A stretch of 16,191 nt of DNA, from positions 1 through 16,191 of the forward strand of contig JAGRJZ010000132.1 of the NCBI GenBank assembly GCA_020442505.1. Direction: 5' to 3'. Below are positions 1 through 7,157 of this stretch, piece by piece. The stretch's first letter is position 1. The number at the start of each line of letters is the position of its first letter. The notes beneath the pieces are model-generated. The model made no database searches and was not told the DNA's origin. It saw only the letters and a list, made by a program, of their open reading frames with translations. The position numbers were made by a program, and so were the translations under genes. Source of the DNA: Alphaproteobacteria bacterium. Lineage in GTDB: Bacteria > Pseudomonadota > Alphaproteobacteria > Micavibrionales > Micavibrionaceae.

Positions 1-173
1 TGCGCGCGGTCTTTTAATATCCGGGGGTCGGTCTGCCCCTCGAACGCGACGACGAAGGGCGTGATCCCGGCGCGCTCGCACGCCGTCAGCAGATAAGCCG
101 GCACGGTACCCCCGCCGGCAATCACGCCGAGCGTTTTGATCTCAGGTTTTTCCGTAGGTGTTTGCAATGTCAT
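1..173 (-). CDS. lpxI: UDP-2,3-diacylglucosamine pyrophosphatase LpxI, N-terminal fragment
   Basis: Only the first 57 codons are in the window; the gene runs off the left edge. The start is ATG at 173-171; the next upstream ATG in another frame meets a stop at once. The visible protein has the LpxI (DUF1009) N-terminal glycine-rich strand-loop LGVIAGGGTVPAYLL at about residues 15-29, then FVVAFEGQTDPRIL at about 40-53, which matches the family pattern of a Rossmann-like start followed by an ALEG-type segment. LpxI hydrolyses UDP-2,3-diacylglucosamine to lipid X and UMP in lipid A synthesis, replacing LpxH in alphaproteobacteria such as Caulobacter. It follows priA on the same strand after 84 bases; the usual lpxA/lpxB neighbours, if present, would lie to the left. 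The family call is firm; the catalytic C-terminal domain is not visible. Confidence 0.82.
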   Translation of the reverse strand, partial: MTLQTPTEKPEIKTLGVIAGGGTVPAYLLTACERAGITPFVVAFEGQTDPRILKDRA

Positions 174-223
174 ATCATCCATGTGTGGTTCCAACGGGTC
201 GAATGATTCCATGCTTTGATAGG

Positions 224-254
224 AACACACAAGAAAAAAGGAGGGAGGTGTGTT
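224..254. repeat. Inverted repeat in the priA-lpxI gap
   Basis: AACACAC at 224-230 pairs perfectly with GTGTGTT at 248-254 around a 17-base purine-rich loop (AAGAAAAAAGGAGGGAG on the plus strand). It lies just beyond the priA stop and before lpxI. There is no U-tract after it on the minus strand, so it is a poor intrinsic terminator; an mRNA processing or stability element is equally possible. The rest of 174-257 shows nothing I recognise. Confidence 0.3.
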
Positions 255-257
255 ACC

Positions 258-2462
258 CTATAAAAACCCCTGCGGGTCGATATCAATATAAACCCGGACG
301 GTCGAGGGGACTTTGACTCCGCCGATCCATGCCGCCAGTGTTTTTTGCAAGTCGATCTTTTTATCCGCGCGGACCAGCAGGCGTCGTCGATAATAACCGC
401 GCAAACGATAGAACGGCGCATCGGCCGGCCCGAGAGTCTGGATTCTCGCCCCTTGCGGGGCGCCACGGCCCAGCGCGTTGGAAACGGCGATGACCTGATC
501 TTCCTTTTTCCCGGCCACGACGATCCCGGCAAGACGGCTATAGGGAGGCATGCCGGCCGTTTCGCGCTCCGCGGCCTCGACGGACAGGAAAGCGTCGCGA
601 TCGCCCGCGGCCAATGCCTGCATGACTTTGTTGTCCGGAAACCAGGTCTGGAGATACACATGGCCGGGCTTTTCCTCTCGTCCGGCGCGACCCGCGACCT
701 GATGGAGGAGCTGATAGGTCCGCTCGGCCGCGCGGAGATCTCCGCCCTGTAGCCCCAGATCCGCGTCCACCACGCCCACCAGCGTCAGATTCGGGAAATG
801 ATGCCCCTTGGCGATGATCTGCGTGCCGATCAAAATATCGATCTTGTGGGCTCGCACCTCGTCCAGCATCTCCTTCAGCGCTGCGGGCCCCGCCGCGGTG
901 TCGCTCGCCAGGATTTTTACCCGGGCCTGCGGGAAATAATCCGTGACTTCCTCGAAAATCCGCTCCACGCCGGGCCCGCAGGGGACGAGGGAGTCTTCCT
1001 CTCCGCATGCCGGACAGCGATCCGGAGCCGGTAGAGAAAAGTCGCAATGATGGCAATGCAGGCGCCCGGTGGCTTTATGCGCGACCAGCCACGCCGTGCA
1101 GCGCGGACAAGCCATGCGGTGTCCGCAATGTCGACAAAGCGTGAGCGGCGCATAGCCCCGCCGGTTGAGGAATAAAAGACTTTGCTCTCCCGCTTTGAAA
1201 TGAGCCGCCAGCGCCTCCTTTAGAGGAGGTGAGAGAAAACGTCCCCGCTCCGGCTTGTCGGTCCGCATGTCGATGACATGGACATCCGGGAGACGTGCGC
1301 CGCCGTGGCGGTCGGGCAGGTGCAAGGATGTATAGCGCCCTTCCCACACGTTATGCATCGTCTCCAGCGAGGGCGTGGCGGACACCAGGACCAGTGGAAT
1401 ATCCCCGCTATGCGCCCGGACGACAGCCATGTCCCGCGCGTGATAAATGACGTTGTCTTCCTGCTTATAGGCGGGGTCGTGCTCCTCGTCCACGACGATC
1501 AGCCCCAGATCGACGTAAGGCAGGTACAAAGCCGACCGCGCGCCCACGATCACCTTGCTTTGGCCACTTACCACGCCGCGCCAGGTTTTCTGACGCTGCG
1601 CGGGAGTGAGTTGCGAATGCCACAGCGCCGGCGGACAACCGAAACGGCTTTCGAAGCGGTCCAAAAACGCGTTCGACAGTGCGATTTCAGGCAACAGGAT
1701 CAAAACCTGCTTATCTTGCTTAAGCGCCGCGGCGACGGCCTCAAAATAGGTTTCCGTCTTCCCGGCCCCCGTCACGCCGTCCAGCAGATCCACCCTATAT
1801 TTTTGCGCCAAAACGGATTCTTTCAGGGAATCGGTTGCGCGCCTTTGTGCCTCCGACAGAGACGGTCCCTGCCGCGCGGAGTCCGGGCGGGCGCAGGGAG
1901 GAATCTCGGCTATGGTCGTTTCTAAAAGAATCCCGTTTTTCACCATGGTCTTGACGACTCCGGCGGTACATCCCGAGACCTTGGTAATCTGCGCAGCGGT
2001 GCGCGCCTTCCGGTCGGAAAGGATGTCTAGGATTTTTTGCTGTTTGGGGGAAAGCCTCTCTCCGGGGGCCGAGGAATGCGCCAACCGATAACCCGGTTTT
2101 CCTTTTCCTTTTCCTTCTTCCAGTCCCTTCGGGACGGACAAAGCCATCTTCAGCACCGCGCCGCGGGGCGCCATCGTGTAACGCGCGGTCCAGTCGATAA
2201 ACGTCCGGTGCGCGGCCGGCATCGACGGCAGGGTTTCATGTTTGGCGAGAACAGTTTTCAGGTTCTTTGCAAAGACCAAATCGGCGGAATCATCCCACAC
2301 AACCCCGAGCACCGCCCGTCCGCCCAGCGGAACCGTCACGTAATCCCCGGTCCGGAGCGTCATCCCGTCGGGGACGGCGTAACTATAAGCCTTGTCCACC
2401 GGATAGGGGACGAGAACCGCCACGATTTGCGTTTCTCCAAATAATTGAGACTGACTCATCAC
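258..2462 (-). CDS. priA: Primosomal replication restart helicase PriA
   Basis: A 734-residue superfamily 2 DNA helicase, full length for PriA, which binds stalled or repaired forks and reloads DnaB. Residues about 10-105 form the 3'-end-binding domain, followed by a winged-helix region at about 135-190. Helicase motifs are intact: Walker A VTGAGKT at 230-236, DEEH box at 325-328, SATPS at 361-365, motif V GTQIIAKGHHFP at 546-557 and motif VI QVAGRAGR at 588-595. Eight cysteines at 443, 446, 452, 455, 470, 473, 483 and 486 make the two PriA zinc sites. The reading frame opens with GTG at 2462 directly followed by ATG at 2459; an A/G-rich stretch (AAAAAGAAG) just upstream serves either, and I cannot decide between them. 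It lies 48 bases after the J-domain gene and ahead of lpxI on the same strand. A Gly/Lys repeat sits at residues 117-124. Confidence 0.97.
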   Translation of the reverse strand: MMSQSQLFGETQIVAVLVPYPVDKAYSYAVPDGMTLRTGDYVTVPLGGRAVLGVVWDDSADLVFAKNLKTVLAKHETLPSMPAAHRTFIDWTARYTMAPRGAVLKMALSVPKGLEEGKGKGKPGYRLAHSSAPGERLSPKQQKILDILSDRKARTAAQITKVSGCTAGVVKTMVKNGILLETTIAEIPPCARPDSARQGPSLSEAQRRATDSLKESVLAQKYRVDLLDGVTGAGKTETYFEAVAAALKQDKQVLILLPEIALSNAFLDRFESRFGCPPALWHSQLTPAQRQKTWRGVVSGQSKVIVGARSALYLPYVDLGLIVVDEEHDPAYKQEDNVIYHARDMAVVRAHSGDIPLVLVSATPSLETMHNVWEGRYTSLHLPDRHGGARLPDVHVIDMRTDKPERGRFLSPPLKEALAAHFKAGEQSLLFLNRRGYAPLTLCRHCGHRMACPRCTAWLVAHKATGRLHCHHCDFSLPAPDRCPACGEEDSLVPCGPGVERIFEEVTDYFPQARVKILASDTAAGPAALKEMLDEVRAHKIDILIGTQIIAKGHHFPNLTLVGVVDADLGLQGGDLRAAERTYQLLHQVAGRAGREEKPGHVYLQTWFPDNKVMQALAAGDRDAFLSVEAAERETAGMPPYSRLAGIVVAGKKEDQVIAVSNALGRGAPQGARIQTLGPADAPFYRLRGYYRRRLLVRADKKIDLQKTLAAWIGGVKVPSTVRVYIDIDPQGFL
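2097..2114. repeat. Three tandem TTTTCC hexamers inside priA
   Basis: TTTTCC occurs three times head to tail at 2097-2102, 2103-2108 and 2109-2114, followed by a related TTCTTCC. On the coding strand it encodes the EEGKGKGKPG stretch in the linker between the 3'-end-binding and winged-helix parts of PriA. A unit of six keeps the frame whatever the copy number. Confidence 0.6.
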
Positions 2463-2474
2463 TTCTTTTTATAC

Positions 2475-2500
2475 GAGATAATTGATCAAGACGCTATCTC
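2475..2500. repeat. Inverted repeat with internal palindrome upstream of priA
   Basis: GAGATA at 2475-2480 pairs with TATCTC at 2495-2500, and the loop holds the 8-base palindrome TTGATCAA at 2482-2489. It occupies most of the 48-base gap between the J-domain gene and priA. No T-tract follows on the minus strand, so it is not a convincing terminator. A protein-binding site or an RNA element in the leader of priA is possible. Confidence 0.3.
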
Positions 2501-2510
2501 AGAGAAATCG

Positions 2511-3110
2511 CTACGAAGGCAAAGAGGCAAATTTCTGGCAAGCGACCTTCAAAATCGTATAGGCCATGTTGATTCTTTTTAGACGCTCTTCGGCGGCGGG
2601 GTCGCGTTTGTTTCGATCGGGGTGGTGTTCTTTGACCAAATCGCGATAGCGAGCCTTGATGGAGTCCAGGGTCAAAGGCGGCGCGAGGCCCATCAGGACC
2701 ATGGCTTCGTATTCCGGGCTGTTTCTGTCTATCCCTACAAATCCATGACCATCCATCGATTTTTGTTCATTCTGTTCCGTAAAGAAGCGGGCTTGGGTCG
2801 CCTTATGCCGCAAATGCTCCTCCAGCCCGGCGAAATTGTCGTACCGCCAGGTCGGTCTCTCTCCGGTCATGCTGTTGACGATATGGTCTTCGATGTCTTG
2901 GGGCGCCATGCCGGAAAAATAGTTCCATGCCCGGTTGTACTCGGCAACATGATCCGTGCAAAAATAATGGTAATCGGTGAGCGCCCTGTCTTTGGGGGCC
3001 CGGTGATCGCCCTGAAAAACGCAACCAGGCATGTCGCAGATGCGCCCCGCTTCCGCCGGATGGTCCCCTGCGAACTCGGGCGATTTTGGTTTCAGGCGTA
3101 TGTGCGGCAT
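2511..3110 (-). CDS. DnaJ-like protein with C-terminal J-domain
   Basis: A 199-residue protein with a J-domain at its C-terminus (about 146-195) including the diagnostic HPD at 163-165 in VKEHHPDRNKRD and the flanking helices II and III (IKARYRDLVKEH and AEERLKRINMAYTILK). J-domains stimulate DnaK ATPase. There is no Gly/Phe region or DnaJ-type zinc domain, so this is not the main DnaJ but a specialised co-chaperone. The N-terminal part (1-145) has C25, C30, C51 and H54, which could bind a metal, and a YHYFCTDHVAEYNRAWNYF segment of aromatic residues that probably defines the client-binding part. The start at ATG 3110-3108 has GGAAAG six bases or so upstream. It probably heads the unit with priA and lpxI. 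J-domain call certain; client unknown. Confidence 0.9.
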   Translation of the reverse strand: MPHIRLKPKSPEFAGDHPAEAGRICDMPGCVFQGDHRAPKDRALTDYHYFCTDHVAEYNRAWNYFSGMAPQDIEDHIVNSMTGERPTWRYDNFAGLEEHLRHKATQARFFTEQNEQKSMDGHGFVGIDRNSPEYEAMVLMGLAPPLTLDSIKARYRDLVKEHHPDRNKRDPAAEERLKRINMAYTILKVACQKFASLPS

Positions 3111-3119
3111 CGTCTTTCC

Positions 3120-3148
3120 ATTATGAGAGTTTTTTATAGAAAAAACAA
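3120..3148 (-). promoter_or_regulatory. Candidate promoter for the J-domain gene
   Basis: On the minus strand the region reads TTGTTT (3148-3143), 17 bases, CATAAT (3125-3120). A second possible -10, TATAAA, lies at 3138-3133 and would give a leader of about 16 bases carrying the GGAAAG ribosome site, which is the more sensible arrangement. The region is AT-rich and divergent from the RHH gene. Read by eye only. Confidence 0.35.
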
Positions 3149-3188
3149 GCTTCCGGCATGACGCCTCAGGAATTTTTACATCTAAAGG

Positions 3189-3216
3189 TTGAGTTTATTT
3201 TTATTTAGTGTATTAA
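3189..3216 (+). promoter_or_regulatory. Candidate promoter for the RHH gene
   Basis: TTGAGT at 3189-3194, a 16-base AT-rich spacer and TATTAA at 3211-3216 resemble a sigma-70 promoter. The predicted transcript would start near 3223 and leave a leader of about 38 bases before the preferred ATG at 3261. It also argues against a start at ATG 3216, which falls inside the -10 element. Confidence 0.35.
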
Positions 3217-3260
3217 TGCGTGCGTGTGTAACGGGATTGTACGCGTGGGGAAAATCGTTC

Positions 3261-3653
3261 ATGGATACCGAGCCGTCAAAAGATGTTGAATCGAAAAGCA
3301 GTACGCTCGTCAGTCGCAACATAACGGTTCTGGGACGGCGGACCTCTGTCCGGCTGGAGCCTGAGATGTGGATGGCCTTGCGGGACATCGCGCGGCGGGA
3401 GAAGTGCAAAATCCACGATCTTTGTTCCTTGATCCATTTGCGCAAGAACAAAGACACCTCTTTGACGGCTGCGATACGGGTCTTTTTAATGCTGTATTAC
3501 CGGGCCGCCTCTACGGAAGACGGGCATGTCCGCGCCGGTCACGGCAGTTTCGATCGCATGATGAAACGAGCCCGCGCGGGATGGACGGCTTTGGGCGTTA
3601 ACGCGGCGGGCGGCAAACTCCTGACGCCCGAAACGATCCGTCTTCGAAGCTGA
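3261..3653 (+). CDS. Ribbon-helix-helix domain protein (RHH_4 type)
   Basis: A 130-residue protein. The core at about residues 20-84 runs NITVLGRRTSVRLEPEMWMAL, then ARREKCKIHDLCSLI and SLTAAIRVFLMLYYRAA, which is the RHH_4 (Pfam PF13467) layout: a beta strand with TSVRLEPEMW followed by two helices. Such proteins dimerise and bind DNA through the strand, and small alphaproteobacterial members often have no known operator. I prefer ATG 3261 because GTGGGGAA lies upstream at a workable distance; the frame is open further upstream (TTG 3189, ATG 3216) but without ribosome sites. The C-terminal 45 residues are basic (MMKRARAGW) and not recognised. It converges on accA with only 23 bases between the stops. 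It may regulate itself or the divergent J-domain gene; this is inference from position. Confidence 0.8.
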   Translation: MDTEPSKDVESKSSTLVSRNITVLGRRTSVRLEPEMWMALRDIARREKCKIHDLCSLIHLRKNKDTSLTAAIRVFLMLYYRAASTEDGHVRAGHGSFDRMMKRARAGWTALGVNAAGGKLLTPETIRLRS

Positions 3654-3676
3654 TAAGCCGTTTTTCGGGTCAGAAA

Positions 3677-4618
3677 TCAAGCGGCCCGGCCCATATTCAG
3701 GAACTTCTGGTGTCGTTTTTGCAGCAGCGCGCCGCCGTCCTGACGGGAGAGCTCGTCCAGCGCGCGCTCGATCTGAGTGGCGACGTTTTTAATCGTGGCT
3801 TTTTTGTCTCTGTGAGCGCCGCCGGAGGGTTCGGCGATGATGCGGTCGATAATTCCCAAAGCGTAGAGATCCTGCGCCGTCAGTTTTTGTGCAGCGGCAG
3901 CTTCCTCCGCATGGGCCCCGCTGCGCCATAAGATAGAGGCGCAGCCCTCCGGCGAAATAACGGAGTAAATCGCGTGTTCCAGCATAAAAACCCGGTCGGC
4001 CGCAGCGATGGCGATGGCTCCGCCGGATCCCCCTTCCCCGATGACGACCGATACAAGGGGGGTTTTGATCTGAAGGCAAGTTTCAATGGATTTGGCGATC
4101 GCTTCAGCCTGGCCGCGCTCTTCGGCTCCGACGCCCGGATACGCGCCCGCCGTATCGACCAGCGTAACGACCGGCAAGCTGAAATGCTCGGCCATCCGCA
4201 TCAGACGTTGGGCCTTTCGATAGCCTTCAGGCCTGGCCATACCGAAATTATGCTTGACGCGACTGGCAGTGTCGGAACCTTTTTCCTGTCCCAAAATGAC
4301 GCAGGAACGGCCCCGAAAGCGCCCCAATCCGCCCGGGAGGGCATGATCTTCGGCAAAATTGCGGTCACCGGCAAGGGGGGTGAAGTCTTCGATCATGTGC
4401 TGGACGTAGTCGCAAAAGCGAGGGCGATCGGCGTGACGCGCGACCAGAACCTTTTGCTGCGGCGTCAGGCGGCTATAGATTTGTTTGCGCAGACGGTCGG
4501 CCTTTGATTCCATCCGGGTGATCTCGCCGGCAATATCGACGCCGTTTCCGATCTTTCGAAGCTCGGCGATTTTCGCTTCCAGTTCAAGAACCGGTTTTTC
4601 AAAATCAAGTTTGTTCAT
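3677..4618 (-). CDS. accA: Acetyl-CoA carboxylase carboxyltransferase subunit alpha
   Basis: A 313-residue AccA, typical length (about 315-320). With AccD it moves the carboxyl group from carboxybiotin-BCCP to acetyl-CoA, giving malonyl-CoA for fatty acid synthesis. Visible are the N-terminal coiled helix with LDFEKPVLELEAKIAEL, the LGQEKG and NFGMARPEGYRKAQRLM segments, VVTLVDTAGAYPGVGAEERG and the oxyanion-hole region IGEGGSGGAIAI, then ISPEGCASILWR and LTAQDLYALGIID near the end, all standard for the family. I chose ATG 4618-4616 because GGAAAA lies nine bases upstream, while ATG 4636 has no ribosome site; the start MNKLDFEKP also fits relatives. It lies downstream of xerD on the same strand, separated by 118 bases that hold a hairpin, so it may have its own promoter. 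Confidence 0.97.
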   Translation of the reverse strand: MNKLDFEKPVLELEAKIAELRKIGNGVDIAGEITRMESKADRLRKQIYSRLTPQQKVLVARHADRPRFCDYVQHMIEDFTPLAGDRNFAEDHALPGGLGRFRGRSCVILGQEKGSDTASRVKHNFGMARPEGYRKAQRLMRMAEHFSLPVVTLVDTAGAYPGVGAEERGQAEAIAKSIETCLQIKTPLVSVVIGEGGSGGAIAIAAADRVFMLEHAIYSVISPEGCASILWRSGAHAEEAAAAQKLTAQDLYALGIIDRIIAEPSGGAHRDKKATIKNVATQIERALDELSRQDGGALLQKRHQKFLNMGRAA

Positions 4619-4675
4619 CGCCCGTTTTCCATCCATCGTTGCGTGGTATTCGTGTGAGAGTGATCAATAACAAAT

Positions 4676-4720
4676 CGGGCAGACAAATTCAAACGAATCG
4701 CCTGCCCGGTTTTTTATTTT
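4676..4720. terminator. Hairpin between xerD and accA, terminator-like in both directions
   Basis: CGGGCAG at 4676-4682 pairs with CTGCCCG at 4702-4708; inside, ATTC (4687-4690) can pair with GAAT (4695-4698). On the plus strand it is followed by GTTTTTTATTTT, a strong U-tract; on the minus strand, leaving xerD, by the weaker ATTTGTTATTG. The minus orientation would end xerD transcripts before accA. The plus orientation would stop any transcript reading antisense through accA from the convergent RHH gene. Confidence 0.55.
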
Positions 4721-4736
4721 CTATGATAAAGACGGC

Positions 4737-5729
4737 CTACTTGCCGGAAGCCGTCTTGGAAAGCGGATGCTTCTCCTCGACGGTTTTTTTCGCATTTTCG
4801 CCGACGATATGCGTGTAGATCTGGGTCGTCGCGATATCTGCGTGTCCGAGCATTTTCTGGACCGAGCGCAAATCCGCGCCCCGCGCCAAAAGATGGGTCG
4901 CGAAGGCGTGGCGGAGGATATGCGGGCTAACCTTCCCGTGCGGCATGCCGGCATTGTCGGCCAAGTCTTTCAAAAGCTGGGCAAAACGTTGACGGGTCAG
5001 GTGACCGCTTTCCGACGTGCGGGAAGGAAACAGCCATTGTGCTTGCGCGCCCTTGTCATCCATCGCGATAAAGCGGGTACGGATATCCATGTAATTCTTC
5101 AGTGCTTTCTGGGCCGGCTCGGACAAGGGCACCATCCGCTCGCGACCGCCTTTGCCTTCGACCATCAGGAACTGCACATCCTCGCCGATCGCGGACATGG
5201 GAAGCCCGACAAGCTCGGAAACCCGGAGCCCGGTCGCGTAAAGCATTTCCATTAAGCATACCATGCGCAGGCTGTCCGTCCCGCCGCCCTGTCCCGCGGT
5301 CTTGATCAAGGCGCTGACCTCGGCTTCCGTGAGTGTTTTCGGAAGCGTACGTTTTTGTTTCGGGCTTTCTACCGTCGCGGTCGGGTCGTCCTTCCGGACG
5401 TTTTCGGAAATCAGGTAACGATAGAACTGGCGCAGGGCGGAAAGCCGACGGGCGACCGTACGAGTTGCAATCTGAGCCTTGCTCTGGCCTTTTGTGTGAA
5501 TTTTTTTACCCAGCTCTGCCAGATAAGAACGGACCTGATCCGTTGAAGCATCGACGATTTCCTTTTTGCTTCCGGCACGCAGCCAGAGGCTAAAATCCGC
5601 CAAATCGCGCCAGTAAGCCTGTCGCGTGTTCATGGCCGCGCCACGTTCCGTGGTCAGCATGTCAAGAAAAGAATCCACAAGCGGATGTAAATCAGGCTTC
5701 TTCATAGCCGGGCGACCAGGACGTGCCAT
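4737..5729 (-). CDS. xerD: Tyrosine site-specific recombinase XerD
   Basis: A 330-residue tyrosine recombinase. With XerC it resolves chromosome dimers at dif under FtsK control. An N-terminal SAM-like core-binding domain spans about 13-110 and the catalytic domain about 130-320. The catalytic set is complete: R169 in ATGLRVSEL, K193 in EGKGGRER, H270 and R273 in PHILRHAF, H296 in MLGHADI and the nucleophile Y305 in TTQIYTHI. XerD rather than XerC is favoured by the neighbouring accA, a common alphaproteobacterial pair, but XerC is not strictly excluded. The start is ATG 5729-5727, preceded by AAGGAG at a good distance; that ribosome site lies within the last codons of the upstream gene, whose stop is only two bases away, so translation is probably coupled. 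Confidence 0.94.
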   Translation of the reverse strand: MARPGRPAMKKPDLHPLVDSFLDMLTTERGAAMNTRQAYWRDLADFSLWLRAGSKKEIVDASTDQVRSYLAELGKKIHTKGQSKAQIATRTVARRLSALRQFYRYLISENVRKDDPTATVESPKQKRTLPKTLTEAEVSALIKTAGQGGGTDSLRMVCLMEMLYATGLRVSELVGLPMSAIGEDVQFLMVEGKGGRERMVPLSEPAQKALKNYMDIRTRFIAMDDKGAQAQWLFPSRTSESGHLTRQRFAQLLKDLADNAGMPHGKVSPHILRHAFATHLLARGADLRSVQKMLGHADIATTQIYTHIVGENAKKTVEEKHPLSKTASGK

Positions 5730-5731
5730 TT

Positions 5732-7111
5732 TTAGTTCTCCTTTGTTTTTTTATCGAAGCCCAAAACAACTTCTTTGGCTAATAAACGAGCTTCTTTTGT
5801 TAACCCCACTGCAACGAATCCCGTAAGAACCTCAGAGAGCACTGCGGGCGGCACAGAATCCGACCGAACGTTCTGAAGAGCAACGGCACTCAGAAGGAGA
5901 ACCTCGCCAAGGCGCTTTTTCTGCCTGGCTTTTTTGAAGTCTCCCCACCAACTTCCCCAGGGTATTACATAATCTTCGCCCTGTGTCAAGGGGAGAGAAT
6001 CGGTTCCCGCTTCCTTTGCTGCGGCGATAATATTATGTAATTGACCGGTATTGTCAAGCTTTTTGTCAAATACGGCGTAAATTTCACGCTCATACGAAGG
6101 TAGTATGAGGGAAATCCCATCAAAATCAAGGGTTTCTTGGTTAAAATATTCCGGAAAATAATCCCCGGTTGCGGCCGCAAGAAAAAGGACCAAAAGCGTG
6201 TGGTCGTTTTCCTCCGTTCTCCTTTCCCATAGCGTTTTCCAGCGCGTTGCCCAGGGGGCAGACAGCGGCACATCCGCATACATTTGAAGGGCCATGGCCA
6301 TGACGCTGTCGGACTCCGGCACGGTTTCGTCCGGGTTTATTTTGTGGATAAGTTCTCCGATGTCGTGCAAACGATTCATATCGCGCTCCCGTAGCGCCTT
6401 CTTGCCTTCTGACAACAAGACCGTCAACGGAGTCGCTTCCGACAAACCTGGAACAATCTCTCTCGACGCGGAGGCCTGTTTCTTTTGAAGGTCGGTGCGG
6501 CAATATTTTATCTTTTCATCCCAGAAGGTCCCTTCTGAAGCCGACTCCAGAGCGAGAGCTTCCAAACAACCTTGGGCCGTCCGCCCTGATTTCATGAGGG
6601 CGCTGACCCCTGCCTGCGCCAACAAGTCCGGCGGCGGAAAAACCGGGGACAGCCCATAAAGCGCAGCGGCCTTTTCGGCCTGCCCCATGCGGACCAGCGC
6701 CTTGATTCGTTCCGTCAGGAGGGCATCCGGGAGCGCGCCCTGCGAAGGAGCCGCCTTGCTCATCAGAGCAGGATCGGTCGTTGTCAAAAGCAACCGTGTG
6801 ACAAGAGAGTCCAGCGTGGGAAGGGTCCTTCCCTCCGGCAGGGCCCCGATCAGATCGACTATCGTCTCACGATCCGAGCCGCTCGCCGTAGCGGGACCAA
6901 GGGAGCCTTCCTGAGGTGTGTAAAGCAAGCCGTAGGAATCCCATGAGGCCCCCTGCCCCAGCGAAGAAGACGAAGACCGCTCACTTGTGTGCTGCGTTTG
7001 CGAATCACGATGGATTCCCGCCATACGATCGTCCTCTGCCCGGGCGGACAGGGTACAAAAAAAGAGCGACAAAGCGAGGCACAAAGCCCAAAGGGTCAAA
7101 CGACGCGGCAT
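5732..7111 (-). CDS. Exported helical-repeat protein of unknown function
   Basis: A 459-residue protein from ATG 7111. Residues 1-25 form a clear Sec signal peptide: MPRR, a hydrophobic stretch LTLWALCLALSLFFCTL and an ARA cleavage site, so the protein is periplasmic or outer-membrane associated. A Ser-rich low-complexity segment follows at about 43-51, probably disordered. From about 85 on it is helical, with TPR-like pairs such as ERIKALVRMGQAEKAAALYG (about 134-153). C182 and C204 bracket an FWDEKIKYC motif and could form a disulfide. I do not recognise a named family; proteins of this design do occur beside xerD in alphaproteobacteria. The frame is also open up to ATG 7192, but that start has no ribosome site, would bury the signal peptide 27 residues in and would overlap the small upstream gene. 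The C-terminal codons contain the xerD ribosome site. Confidence 0.8.
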   Translation of the reverse strand: MPRRLTLWALCLALSLFFCTLSARAEDDRMAGIHRDSQTQHTSERSSSSSLGQGASWDSYGLLYTPQEGSLGPATASGSDRETIVDLIGALPEGRTLPTLDSLVTRLLLTTTDPALMSKAAPSQGALPDALLTERIKALVRMGQAEKAAALYGLSPVFPPPDLLAQAGVSALMKSGRTAQGCLEALALESASEGTFWDEKIKYCRTDLQKKQASASREIVPGLSEATPLTVLLSEGKKALRERDMNRLHDIGELIHKINPDETVPESDSVMAMALQMYADVPLSAPWATRWKTLWERRTEENDHTLLVLFLAAATGDYFPEYFNQETLDFDGISLILPSYEREIYAVFDKKLDNTGQLHNIIAAAKEAGTDSLPLTQGEDYVIPWGSWWGDFKKARQKKRLGEVLLLSAVALQNVRSDSVPPAVLSEVLTGFVAVGLTKEARLLAKEVVLGFDKKTKEN

Positions 7112-7131
7112 ATTTGATGTATATTTGATGT
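7110..7131. repeat. 11-bp perfect tandem duplication at the start of the exported-protein gene
   Basis: ATATTTGATGT occurs twice head to tail, at 7110-7120 and 7121-7131 (plus strand). On the coding strand the second copy ends in the ATG at 7111, while the equivalent position of the first copy is ATA. The duplication separates GGGAGAAG (7140-7133) from the ATG by 21 bases; with one copy the distance would be about 10. Confidence 0.8.
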
Positions 7132-7157
7132 TCTTCTCCCCTTCTGTGTTCGACGGA

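Noticed and set aside
1278..1925. A 215-codon plus-strand frame opposite priA
   Set aside because: PriA helicase motifs are on the other strand throughout; this frame has no domain signal.
2765..2778. GTTC repeats in the J-domain gene resembling an alphaproteobacterial LexA box
   Set aside because: The spacing between the two GTTC units is five bases, not the seven of the GTTC-N7-GTTC box, and it lies inside a coding region.
6965..6982. Ser-coding GAAGAAGACGAAGACC tract as a possible repeat array
   Set aside because: It is an imperfect low-complexity run within the exported protein, without regular repeat units.
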